NCBI GenBank assembly: GCA_007123465.1
Contig: SKLB01000091.1
Coordinates: 1-7,987 of the forward strand
Reading direction: 5' to 3'
DNA from: Spirochaetales bacterium
GTDB taxonomy: Bacteria; Spirochaetota; Spirochaetia; DSM-27196; PWMO01
Length of the DNA: 7,987 nt
This document shows positions 1-5,663 of the stretch, one piece after another. The number at the start of each line of letters is the position of its first letter. Positions within the stretch are counted from its first letter, which is position 1. A program made the position numbers and the translations under genes. Below the pieces are notes generated by a model that did no database searches, was not told where the DNA came from, and worked only from the letters and a program-made list of their open reading frames with translations.

Positions 1-38
1 GTTGGAGTTGGAGTAGCAGCTGGAGAAAACCGCGCCGT

Positions 39-365
39 TCAGCTCGGCTGGATCAGCAGTTTTCCGTATTTGTCGTCACCATCGGCCAGCACCAGACGCA
101 CCGTGCGCACCTTGCCGAGCTTTTCGGCGGTCTTCAGACTCATCTCAACGGTGCCCATACGGCACTCGTTCTTGAGATAGAGCGTACCGAATATGTGACT
201 GGCCGTGCCGTCGGCGAACTCCTGCGCTGTGCAGCCCGCGTAGATCTTGACTACATGCGAGGAAGTCATCAGTCCGATGTCGTAGCCGTCGTTGGGGTGA
301 ATATTGATGGTCTTTTCGTCAAAGGAGTAGTCCCCCAGGACCGATAGCACCGCTGTCTGTTTCAC
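39..365 (-). CDS. Hypothetical protein, 108 aa
   Basis: I do not recognise this family. The product is a small, soluble-looking protein with no signal peptide and no membrane segment. It has two cysteines (C45, C68), and its C-terminal half alternates charged and beta-prone stretches (around residues 58-105), which suggests a compact beta-rich domain. The start is a GTG at 363-365 (minus), preceded by an AAGGAA Shine-Dalgarno-like run about six bases upstream. A good sigma70-type promoter (TTGACC, 18-bp spacer, TAGAAT) lies just beyond it, and this supports expression. The stop is TGA at 39-41. It is divergent from the small gene starting at 462. The opposite strand carries no comparable open frame with an RBS. 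I am confident that it is a gene but have no evidence for a function. Confidence 0.75.
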   Translation of the reverse strand: MKQTAVLSVLGDYSFDEKTINIHPNDGYDIGLMTSSHVVKIYAGCTAQEFADGTASHIFGTLYLKNECRMGTVEMSLKTAEKLGKVRTVRLVLADGDDKYGKLLIQPS

Positions 366-401
366 TGTTGCTTCCTTTCGCCTGGCATCTGATTGCCACC
401 G

Positions 402-431
402 ATTCTACGAGATCAAAGCGAGCTTGGTCAA
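402..431 (-). promoter_or_regulatory. Promoter of the minus-strand 108-aa gene
   Basis: Read on the minus strand, a -35 box TTGACC (431-426) is followed by an 18-bp spacer and a -10 box TAGAAT (407-402). Both are close to the sigma70 consensus. Initiation would fall near 395 and give a leader of about 30 nt before the GTG start at 365. Its -35 box overlaps the -35 box of the divergent plus-strand promoter. Confidence 0.6.
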
Positions 432-452
432 TGCGCACAGCGGTGCTATACT
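424..452 (+). promoter_or_regulatory. Promoter of the plus-strand 129-aa gene
   Basis: A -35 box TTGGTC (424-429), a 17-bp spacer and a -10 box TATACT (447-452) form a strong sigma70-like promoter. The -10 box is preceded by TG one base upstream (an extended -10). The predicted transcription start near 458-460 is only two to four bases before the ATG at 462, so the transcript would be leaderless or nearly so. Confidence 0.6.
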
Positions 453-461
453 GAGAGGGCC

Positions 462-851
462 ATGTATGAATCGGAACGCTTCAGACGCCGCATACTCAAA
501 CTACCCAAGTCACACCCCGACGCTACCCCGCAGCAACGTATCGACCAGGCGCGCTCCGGTTTTGCCGCCTGCCTCAGCGGCTTCCCCGCCGGGCTTGTAG
601 ACGATGTCTTTGAGTATTTTCACGACAAGAACGCGCCGTTACTGCAGGCCGATGGCACCCTTACCGAATACAGCGAGCGGATGGGGGCCATGCTGGACCT
701 TTTCCTGCTCGACTACGACGTCAACGCCGATCCTCTGACCCACGAGGACTGGCAGTTTGTACGCGACACCGTCGACGCCTTTGCCGTGGATATGGACATG
801 GACGTGGTCAACTACATCATGGTGTTGATCGTTGAGAAAGGCGCGCTGTAA
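462..851 (+). CDS. Hypothetical protein, 129 aa
   Basis: I cannot place this small acidic protein in a known family. It has no signal peptide or transmembrane segment and is probably cytoplasmic. The N-terminus is basic (YESERFRRRILKLPKSH). The rest looks alpha-helical and acidic, ending in a run rich in Asp, Met and Val (residues about 105-120). I chose the ATG at 462 because a strong promoter ends just upstream of it. The open frame continues upstream to a TTG at 393, but that would place the promoter inside the gene. A GAGAGGG stretch sits at 453-459, too close to the ATG for an ordinary Shine-Dalgarno. Stop TAA at 849-851. It is divergent from the 108-aa gene and 69 bases upstream of a tRNA gene. 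Confidence 0.75.
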   Translation: MYESERFRRRILKLPKSHPDATPQQRIDQARSGFAACLSGFPAGLVDDVFEYFHDKNAPLLQADGTLTEYSERMGAMLDLFLLDYDVNADPLTHEDWQFVRDTVDAFAVDMDMDVVNYIMVLIVEKGAL

Positions 852-875
852 TTCGGCTTGCAATTCCGGTTCCCA

Positions 876-904
876 TTGCACAAGCGACCACTTTTGGGTA
901 GTGT
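876..904 (+). promoter_or_regulatory. Possible promoter of tRNA-Leu
   Basis: TTGCAC (876-881), a 17-bp spacer and TAGTGT (899-904) lie where a tRNA promoter is expected, with initiation about ten bases before the mature 5' end at 921. The -10 box is weak, and the tRNA could also be read from the upstream gene. Confidence 0.35.
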
Positions 905-920
905 ATGGCCTGCATTTCAT

Positions 921-1004
921 GCCGGCGTGGCGGAATTGGTAGACGCAGCAGACTCAAAATCTGCCGCCCGCAAGGGTGTGGGAGTTCGAGTCTCCCCGCC
1001 GGCA
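921..1004 (+). tRNA. tRNA-Leu (anticodon CAA)
   Basis: A full class II cloverleaf can be drawn by hand. The seven-pair acceptor stem is GCCGGCG (921-927) with CGCCGGC (997-1003), and the discriminator base is A at 1004. The D-arm contains AATTGGTAGAC. The anticodon stem GCAGA (948-952) / TCTGC (960-964) encloses the loop CTCAAAA, with anticodon CAA at 955-957. The long variable arm (965-979) has a CCC/GGG stem capped by GCAA. The T-arm is GGGAG-TTCGAGT-CTCCC (980-996). It reads UUG leucine codons. The 3' CCA is not encoded (CTC follows), so it would have to be added by nucleotidyltransferase. Confidence 0.97.
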
Positions 1005-1012
1005 CTCTATTC

Positions 1013-1036
1013 GTGCAGAAAGTAGTGCAGAAAGTC
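1013..1036 (+). repeat. Two-copy 12-bp direct repeat after the tRNA
   Basis: GTGCAGAAAGTA (1013-1024) is followed directly by GTGCAGAAAGTC (1025-1036), an 11 of 12 match. The second copy continues into a small hairpin, GAAAGT (1030-1035) with ACTTTC (1041-1046) around a five-base loop. It may be a local slippage duplication. The hairpin could help tRNA 3' processing, but it is not followed by a T-run and so is not a convincing terminator. Confidence 0.6.
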
Positions 1037-1061
1037 AGACACTTTCGAACGCCCCTCTGTT

Positions 1062-1106
1062 TTATACTTGAAAAATGGAAGACTGTCTTCCATTTTTCAA
1101 GTATAA
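1062..1106. repeat. Perfect 45-bp palindrome, possible bidirectional terminator
   Basis: Two 22-base arms (1062-1083 and 1085-1106) are exact reverse complements around a single central T (1084). The inner part looks like an intrinsic terminator that works on both strands: an A5 tract, a TGGAAGA / TCTTCCA stem with a three-base loop, then a T5 tract. As such it could end transcription of the tRNA. The perfect pairing, however, runs eight bases beyond the A/T tracts, further than a terminator needs. Outward-facing -10-like hexamers sit at both edges: TATAAT at 1102-1107 on plus and TATAAA at 1066-1061 on minus. Neither has a good -35 box. A mobile palindromic repeat or an operator are alternatives. 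Confidence 0.85.
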
Positions 1107-1292
1107 TACGGAGGGTAGTGTTTGCTCGGGCGCCGGCGGCGGCGTATACCCCGTTCGGCCGGGATCGCGCAGGCGGCCCCGGCGAACAGAGGTCTCGGCC
1201 GGCGGCCTGGGCCTGAAGCCCGCCGCCTGAGGCGTGCGCACCGCTTGCGTAAGCGCTGCCGATACGCCATGATCGGGCCAGGAGTTTCCACA
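1107..1292 (+). other. GC-rich, hairpin-forming leader region before threonine aldolase
   Basis: This stretch holds no recognisable gene. An open frame crosses it in phase with the aldolase, but its translation is an arginine-rich low-complexity string with no homology to aldolase N-termini, so I treat it as non-coding. Several stable hairpins can be drawn. GTTCG...CGAAC (starting near 1150 and ending near 1186) encloses a CCGGG/CCCGG stem. GGCGGC (1201-1206) pairs with GCCGCC (1222-1227) around an inner GGGC (1209-1212) / GCCC (1218-1221) stem with loop CTGAA. CGCTT...AAGCG forms a small hairpin near 1242-1255. It does not match any riboswitch class I can recall by its conserved core, including glycine. 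Confidence 0.45.
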
Positions 1293-2375
1293 ATGCCGCC
1301 ACACACACCAGATACGCTGTCCGAGAAAACCTTTCCTCCGGCCATCGACCTCTTCAGCGATACGGTTACCCGTCCCGGCACGGCCATGCGCCGCGCGATG
1401 GCCGATGCCGAAGTCGGCGATGAGCAGCTGCGCGAAGACCCTACGGTCAACAGGCTGGTTGCGCGCGTATGCGAGCTGCTCGGTACCGAAGACGCCGTCT
1501 TTCTGCCCACCGGCACCATGTGCAACCAGATCTCGCTGCGTGTGCACTGCAGCCCTGGCGATGAGGTGATAATGGATCACTCGGCGCACGTGCGCAGCTA
1601 CGAGACCGGCGGACCCGCGGCGCTGTCGGCGGTAAACGTTGCCACGCTATCGGGAAGCAACGGCGTATTCAGCGCCCGGCAGCTGCGCGAGGCTATCCGT
1701 CCGCCCGGCAATCACTTCCCCCGCACGCGCTGCGTAGTGCTCGAGCAGACGGCAAATCTTGCGGGCGGCGCCATCTGGCCGATCGACTCCATGCGCCAGG
1801 TCTGCGCGGCGGCCGCGGAGGCCGGCCTGGCGCGCCATCTCGATGGGGCACGGCTGTTCAACGCCGTGGTCGAGACCGGCGTGAGCGCCACCGATTACTG
1901 CAGCGAATTTAACTCGGTATGGATTGATTTCAGCAAGGGGCTGGGGGCTCCCATTGGCGCCGCCCTCGCCGGCAGCGGGGAGTTCATCGAACAGGCGTGG
2001 CGCTTCAAGCACCAATTCGGCGGAGCGATGCGCCAGGCCGGCATTGTCGCTGCCGCGGCACTCTACGCGCTTGATCACAACATCGAACGGCTCGCCGAAG
2101 ACCATCGCAATGCGCGCCGCTTTGCGGCAATCCTGGCCGAGTCGGCCGCCGCAATCAGCGTGGAGCCGGTTCACAGCAATATGGTATTCTTCACGCTGGA
2201 AGGCGTCAGCGCAGAACGCTTTGCGGCAACCGCGCGGCAACAGGGTGTGAGGTTCTCGGTGGTGGGGCCGACGCGCCTGCGCGCGGTTACTCACCTCGAC
2301 GTCACTACCGAGCAGGTCGAACAGGCGGCGCGAATCGTGGTTCAGTTAGCCGAGAAGTCAGCCGAAACAAGATAA
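1293..2375 (+). CDS. ltaE: Low-specificity L-threonine aldolase
   Basis: This is a PLP-dependent fold-type I enzyme that splits L-threonine or L-allo-threonine into glycine and acetaldehyde in the cytoplasm. The 360-residue protein matches the family along its length. It has an N-terminal DLFSDTVTRP motif (19-28), a GDE...EDPTVN segment (42-53), LPTGTMCNQ (71-79, phosphate-binding region), DHSAH with H99 expected to stack on PLP, LEQT (150-153, usually LENT), HLDGAR with D184 contacting the pyridine nitrogen and R187, and FSKGLGAP with K215 as the Schiff-base lysine. I chose the ATG at 1293 because AGGAG lies eight bases upstream (1280-1284) and the family motif starts soon after. An in-frame ATG at 1269 has no such site. 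Stop TAA at 2373-2375. The 3' end overlaps the convergent AlgJ-like gene by 34 nt. The symbol follows the family, and the precise substrate preference is not provable here. Confidence 0.93.
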   Translation: MPPHTPDTLSEKTFPPAIDLFSDTVTRPGTAMRRAMADAEVGDEQLREDPTVNRLVARVCELLGTEDAVFLPTGTMCNQISLRVHCSPGDEVIMDHSAHVRSYETGGPAALSAVNVATLSGSNGVFSARQLREAIRPPGNHFPRTRCVVLEQTANLAGGAIWPIDSMRQVCAAAAEAGLARHLDGARLFNAVVETGVSATDYCSEFNSVWIDFSKGLGAPIGAALAGSGEFIEQAWRFKHQFGGAMRQAGIVAAAALYALDHNIERLAEDHRNARRFAAILAESAAAISVEPVHSNMVFFTLEGVSAERFAATARQQGVRFSVVGPTRLRAVTHLDVTTEQVEQAARIVVQLAEKSAETR

Positions 2376-3412
2376 CGCTCGGGTATCTCCCAGATCACCA
2401 GATCGGGCGGCACGTCCTCTATGGTCGGACTGTCCAGATAGTCGCGCATCGGCGCAAACGGCCCGCGACCCTGCTGCGCCAGATTGAGTACATCGGCGCG
2501 CAGTTCACGCTTAAGAAAGGCTTCAAAGTTCCATACCTCGCCGGCGCTATACGATGTGCCAATCAGCGTGACCGGAATGCTGACGTCGTCAAACAGTCCA
2601 ATATCTGCGGCCTCCACCTGCTGCGCGCGGAACTGGCGCACCCGGTCGGGTTCCGGGGCCAGCCTGTCGGCAAACGGCCCCAGCGGCAGAAAGTTCAGCA
2701 GGTCACCGCTGTGTTCAAGCGGCGGCTGCGCGTCCAGCCGGAAACGCGCGCGCGCTGAACCACGCTGTTCCAGAAGCGGATCCGCTGCGACTGCCAGCGC
2801 AGCCGCGGCAGCGTGCGCGCCGTGCGGCGTCCAGTGGGTATCGCTGCGAAGAAAAACCTCGCCGTGCGCCATCGCCACCGTCAGTGCGGCTGCCAGATCG
2901 GGGGCCGCAATCCGATGCTCCAGCAGCGCCGCGCGAAACTGGTCATAGCGGACCTCGGCGTAGTCGGGAAAACGATAGCGCCCAAGCCGATGCGGATAGA
3001 TCCGCGCCTTGGCCGGCACAAGCGCTATCACCAGATCGATTCCTCTCTGCTGCAAGCGTTGCCGGGTTTGCAGCACAAACGCCAGGTTAGCCTCGATACG
3101 TTGCGGCCCGTCGGGGTGGTAGCTGAACTCTTCCTCGCTGAACAGCCAGTTGTTGTCTCCGATCAGCAGCCCCGACTGCCCCTCGCGGAACAGTACGTAG
3201 CGCAGCGCCGTCCAGACGTTCAGCGCCAGATCGCCCAGCGGCAGCTGATCCTCGTACTCAGCCTGGTAGCGCTCCATCCACTCGCCACTGTGAACCGCGC
3301 CGTAACCGGATACACGGACAGTGGCCGGATTGAGTAGTGAAAGCAGCAGTCCACCGGCCAGTGAGAAGAGCAGCAGTAATCCCAGAATCCGGTTGGCCGA
3401 TGTCTGACGCAT
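2342..3412 (-). CDS. algJ: AlgJ/AlgX-like polysaccharide O-acetyltransferase
   Basis: This is the last gene of the acetylation operon. The product belongs to the ALGX/AlgJ SGNH-hydrolase-like family, which transfers acetyl groups onto polysaccharide in the periplasm. Counting from this ATG, one hydrophobic segment (about residues 9-28) acts as a signal anchor. The family landmarks are LLIGDNNWLF (82-91), LVIALVPAKARIYP (127-140), the catalytic D-x-H pair in SDTHWTPHGA (D191, H193) and the catalytic serine in IGTSYS (S287). The D, H and S are the triad known from AlgJ and AlgX. I prefer the ATG at 3412, with AGGTG nine bases upstream. A GTG at 3424 lies directly after the stop of the preceding gene and would add four residues (MLSR). 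Length (356-360 residues) is close to AlgJ. The 3' end overlaps the threonine aldolase gene. Confidence 0.88.
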   Translation of the reverse strand: MRQTSANRILGLLLLFSLAGGLLLSLLNPATVRVSGYGAVHSGEWMERYQAEYEDQLPLGDLALNVWTALRYVLFREGQSGLLIGDNNWLFSEEEFSYHPDGPQRIEANLAFVLQTRQRLQQRGIDLVIALVPAKARIYPHRLGRYRFPDYAEVRYDQFRAALLEHRIAAPDLAAALTVAMAHGEVFLRSDTHWTPHGAHAAAAALAVAADPLLEQRGSARARFRLDAQPPLEHSGDLLNFLPLGPFADRLAPEPDRVRQFRAQQVEAADIGLFDDVSIPVTLIGTSYSAGEVWNFEAFLKRELRADVLNLAQQGRGPFAPMRDYLDSPTIEDVPPDLVIWEIPERYLVSADFSAN

Positions 3413-3424
3413 ACGCGATAACAC

Positions 3425-4879
3425 CTAGAACTGAAAATAGAGAAACGGAGAGAACGCCTCCGCCTGAAGCTTGATGACGGCCAGCACAAACAGCGCAAAG
3501 GCCCCCGCGCGCGCCAGCCCTACCGGTTTGTGCAGCACCACCGGCAACCGATCCTGAAGCTGAGCGAGATACGGCTCGACGTAGACGATAACCGCACCCA
3601 GCGCCAGTGTGGTCAGAGAAAACCGGCTCAGCTGCCACGCCAGCGGATCGATGGGGCCGGCACCGCCGAGGCCGATCATACCGCGGTACATTGCCAGCGC
3701 GGCGGAGAAATCCGGAGCACGGAACACTACCCACCCTATGATCACCAGCAGCATGGTGCGCGCAATAGCCGTCACGCTCTGCAGCCTCTGCAAACGCTGC
3801 GTCGGGGGCAGCCACCGCCGGCGCTCGGCGCTGCGCGCGTTCAGAAGCCGCTCCAGCACCAGAATGACACCGTGCCAGCAGCCCCAGATCACAAAGGTCC
3901 AGGCGGCGCCGTGCCACAACCCTCCGAGCAGCATCACCAGCATAATGTTGAGGTAGGTCCGACGTCGGCCACGGCGGTTTCCTCCCAGCGGGATGTAGAG
4001 ATAATCGCGCAACCAGGTTGAGAGGCTGATGTGCCAGCGGCGCCAGAACTCGGTAATGCTGCGCGAGATGTAGGGATAGTTGAAGTTTTCCATGAAGCGG
4101 AAGCCCATCATCAGTCCCAGCCCGATTGCCATGTCGGAATAGCCGGTGAAATCGAAGTAGAGCTGCACCGTGTAGGCCAGCGCCCCGAGCCACGCGCCAA
4201 CAAAGCCCGGCTGCGGCAGCGCAAACACCGCGTCGGCAATTGCGGCAACGCTATCGGCAATCAGCACCTTGCGGCAGAAACCGATCATGAAGCGATAGGC
4301 GCCCTGGGAGAACCGGTCAAACGTGTGGCTGCGACCGCGGAACTGCTGTGCAAGGTCCTTGTAGCGCAGGATCGGCCCCGCAATCAGCTGCGGAAAAAGC
4401 GAGATGTAGGCTGCCAGCTCCACGTACGATGCGGCAGCCGGCGCATCGGCGCGGTAGATATCCACCAGGTAGCTGGTAGCCTGAAAAACGTAGAACGAAA
4501 TCCCGATTGGCAGGATCACGCGCCAGAGATCCAGCTGTGCAAAACCGAGCAACTGCAGCAGCGAGTCAAGCGTTTCAACACCAAAGTTGAAATACTTGAA
4601 ATAGGCCAGGATGCCGAGGTTGAGCACCACCCCCAGCGCGAGCGCCAGGCGCGCGCGCCGCGGGTGACTCACCCTGTGGCGCGCGATGCAGCCGCCGAGC
4701 AGATAGGTCCAGACGGTAGCCGCAACCATCAGACCCAGAAAGTCCACGCGCCACCAGCCGTAAAACACCCAGCTTGCAAACAGAATCCAGCCCGAGCGGT
4801 AGCGGAACGGCAGCGCGTAGTAGCCGAGCAGAAACAGGGGCAGGAACAGGAAAACGAAAATGGTGGTGCTGAAAATCAA
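3425..4879 (-). CDS. algI: AlgI-like membrane-bound O-acyltransferase (MBOAT)
   Basis: This polytopic inner-membrane acyltransferase of the MBOAT family passes acetyl groups from a cytoplasmic donor to the periplasmic acetylation machinery. The 484 residues match the family's usual length. Many hydrophobic helices are visible from residues 4-20 onward. Conserved motifs include LPIGISFYVFQ (123-133), FPQLIAGPI (162-170), FDFTGYSDMAIGLG (242-255), ITEFWRRWHISLSTWLRDY (275-293, H283) and GGLWHGAAW (319-327), with H323 as the expected catalytic histidine and a further CWHG at 334-337. The start is a TTG (4879-4877), supported by GGAG nine bases upstream (4892-4889) and by the typical N-terminus (MIFSTTIFVFLFLP). 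No other start fits. It lies six bases after the AlgF-like gene, and its TAG stop abuts the next gene, so the three are surely co-transcribed. Confidence 0.95.
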   Translation of the reverse strand: MIFSTTIFVFLFLPLFLLGYYALPFRYRSGWILFASWVFYGWWRVDFLGLMVAATVWTYLLGGCIARHRVSHPRRARLALALGVVLNLGILAYFKYFNFGVETLDSLLQLLGFAQLDLWRVILPIGISFYVFQATSYLVDIYRADAPAAASYVELAAYISLFPQLIAGPILRYKDLAQQFRGRSHTFDRFSQGAYRFMIGFCRKVLIADSVAAIADAVFALPQPGFVGAWLGALAYTVQLYFDFTGYSDMAIGLGLMMGFRFMENFNYPYISRSITEFWRRWHISLSTWLRDYLYIPLGGNRRGRRRTYLNIMLVMLLGGLWHGAAWTFVIWGCWHGVILVLERLLNARSAERRRWLPPTQRLQRLQSVTAIARTMLLVIIGWVVFRAPDFSAALAMYRGMIGLGGAGPIDPLAWQLSRFSLTTLALGAVIVYVEPYLAQLQDRLPVVLHKPVGLARAGAFALFVLAVIKLQAEAFSPFLYFQF

Positions 4880-4885
4880 GCGCGG

Positions 4886-5545
4886 CTACTCCAGCACCAG
4901 CGCTGCCTGCTCGACAAAGACACGCTGGTCTTCTGCTGCGCCAAACACAAACACACTGTACGACTGCCCGCGCCTCAGCTCTGGATCCCCGACCTGCGCG
5001 ATGCGCTCGCCGCCGTGAAACAGCGCGAGCTCAACCGGCACCGGATTGACCTCGATTACCCCCGAAGCTTCATGAGCAACCGGTTCGATCAGCGTTGTTG
5101 CGCCGTCTGCGGTGCGCAGGGAGAGCGGCCCCTCATCCCAGAAGTTATAGAGAAAGATCTGTGCGCGGTCCGGACGCGTATGCTCCGGGTCTTCCAGTAC
5201 AACCAGCCGCCGGCGGTCAACAACCACGCTGTAGTAGCTGCCGCGGCGCGGAATGATCTCCTGGCTCTGATCGCCGATCAAGATCTGGTGGATTCCGGGG
5301 TCAACCGGACGGTAGGGCGAAGCCGATTCAGGCGCTACCTCGCTGAAGCGCGTTGCGCCTATCCAGATATCGCGCAGCGGATCAGCCCCGCCGCCGTGCA
5401 CTATGCGCACAAACCCCGCGTCATCCGGCGCTGCGGCGCCGTACAGCCCGTTGGAGTTCTGCGCCGCCACCAATCCAGGCAGCAACAGGAACACGCCGAT
5501 GACGGTGATTGCAATTGCACCGGCGTTTATCAGGTTGACCTTCAT
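4886..5545 (-). CDS. algF: AlgF-like periplasmic O-acetylation protein
   Basis: This is the first gene of the operon. AlgF is a periplasmic protein required, with AlgI and AlgJ, for O-acetylation of alginate or of cellulose in related systems; it is thought to link the MBOAT to the periplasmic transferase. The 219-residue product has a signal peptide (hydrophobic about 8-26, cleavage probably near LVAA-Q at 28/29). This is followed by the AlgF hallmark LYGAAAPDDAGFVRIVHG (34-51), where the mature family begins with LYGP-AAP-FVRV-like sequence. Two beta-rich halves follow, the second around 150-215. The start is the ATG at 5545, with a near-perfect AAGGAGG six or so bases upstream (5557-5551). 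The open frame extends further upstream but crosses the promoter. AlgF is the least conserved part of the module, so its presence strengthens the operon assignment. Confidence 0.85.
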   Translation of the reverse strand: MKVNLINAGAIAITVIGVFLLLPGLVAAQNSNGLYGAAAPDDAGFVRIVHGGGADPLRDIWIGATRFSEVAPESASPYRPVDPGIHQILIGDQSQEIIPRRGSYYSVVVDRRRLVVLEDPEHTRPDRAQIFLYNFWDEGPLSLRTADGATTLIEPVAHEASGVIEVNPVPVELALFHGGERIAQVGDPELRRGQSYSVFVFGAAEDQRVFVEQAALVLE

Positions 5546-5560
5546 CTGCGCCTCCTTGTA

Positions 5561-5580
5561 TATCAGTACAAGTATCAGTA
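5561..5580. repeat. Direct repeat in the acetylation-operon promoter/leader
   Basis: TATCAGTA occurs at 5561-5568 and again at 5573-5580, separated by CAAG, giving a 12-bp period. One copy overlaps the -10 box of the minus-strand promoter. The other lies in the short leader, next to the Shine-Dalgarno. Position and spacing are those of a possible operator bound by a repressor or response regulator. No regulator gene is present in the window. Confidence 0.5.
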
Positions 5581-5606
5581 TAAAAGTAACCCGACCGCAG
5601 GTGCAA
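5577..5606 (-). promoter_or_regulatory. Promoter of the acetylation operon
   Basis: On the minus strand, TTGCAC (5606-5601) is followed by an 18-bp spacer and TATACT (5582-5577). Initiation near 5570 would give a leader of about 25 nt that contains the AAGGAGG ribosome binding site (5557-5551) before the ATG at 5545. The -10 box is good and the -35 box is weak. Confidence 0.5.
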
Positions 5607-5618
5607 TTCCGGCCTCGC

Positions 5619-5651
5619 TTGACATTCACCGCCTTCTGGCGCACTTATACT
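5619..5651 (+). promoter_or_regulatory. Promoter of the tandem hydrolase genes
   Basis: A consensus -35 box TTGACA (5619-5624) and a good -10 box TATACT (5646-5651) are present, but they are 21 bp apart, longer than the usual 16-18. TTCACC (5625-5630), 15 bp from the -10 box, could serve instead. Initiation near 5657 would leave only about seven bases before the ATG at 5664, so the leader is very short. Confidence 0.45.
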
Positions 5652-5663
5652 GACAGAGAGATT

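Noticed and set aside
1..38. Short purine-rich GTTGGA repeat at the window edge
   Set aside because: It is only two hexamer copies plus a partial one, too short to call a repeat or part of a gene. No feature is supported there.
921..1106. Attachment site or genomic-island border at the tRNA-Leu gene
   Set aside because: No integrase gene is present, and no second copy of the tRNA 3' end occurs in the window. The nearby repeat and palindrome do not match the tRNA sequence.
1075..1220. Small open frame starting at the ATG inside the palindrome (MEDCLPFFKYN...)
   Set aside because: It begins in the left arm of the palindrome, has no ribosome binding site and runs into Gly/Arg low-complexity sequence. 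A leader peptide is not supported.
1122..1292. N-terminal extension of threonine aldolase from a TTG at 1122 or the ATG at 1269
   Set aside because: The extension is arginine-rich and unlike any aldolase N-terminus. Only the ATG at 1293 has a well-spaced AGGAG.
1107..1292. Glycine or other known riboswitch controlling threonine aldolase
   Set aside because: The location is tempting, but I could not find the conserved core of the glycine, TPP, SAM, cobalamin or cyclic-di-GMP aptamers.
4031..5653. A 540-codon open frame on the plus strand opposite the AlgI-like and AlgF-like genes
   Set aside because: It is antisense to two clearly conserved genes, has no ribosome binding site or promoter, and its translation is rich in Arg, Gln, His and Ala with no domain. 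It is a by-product of high GC content.
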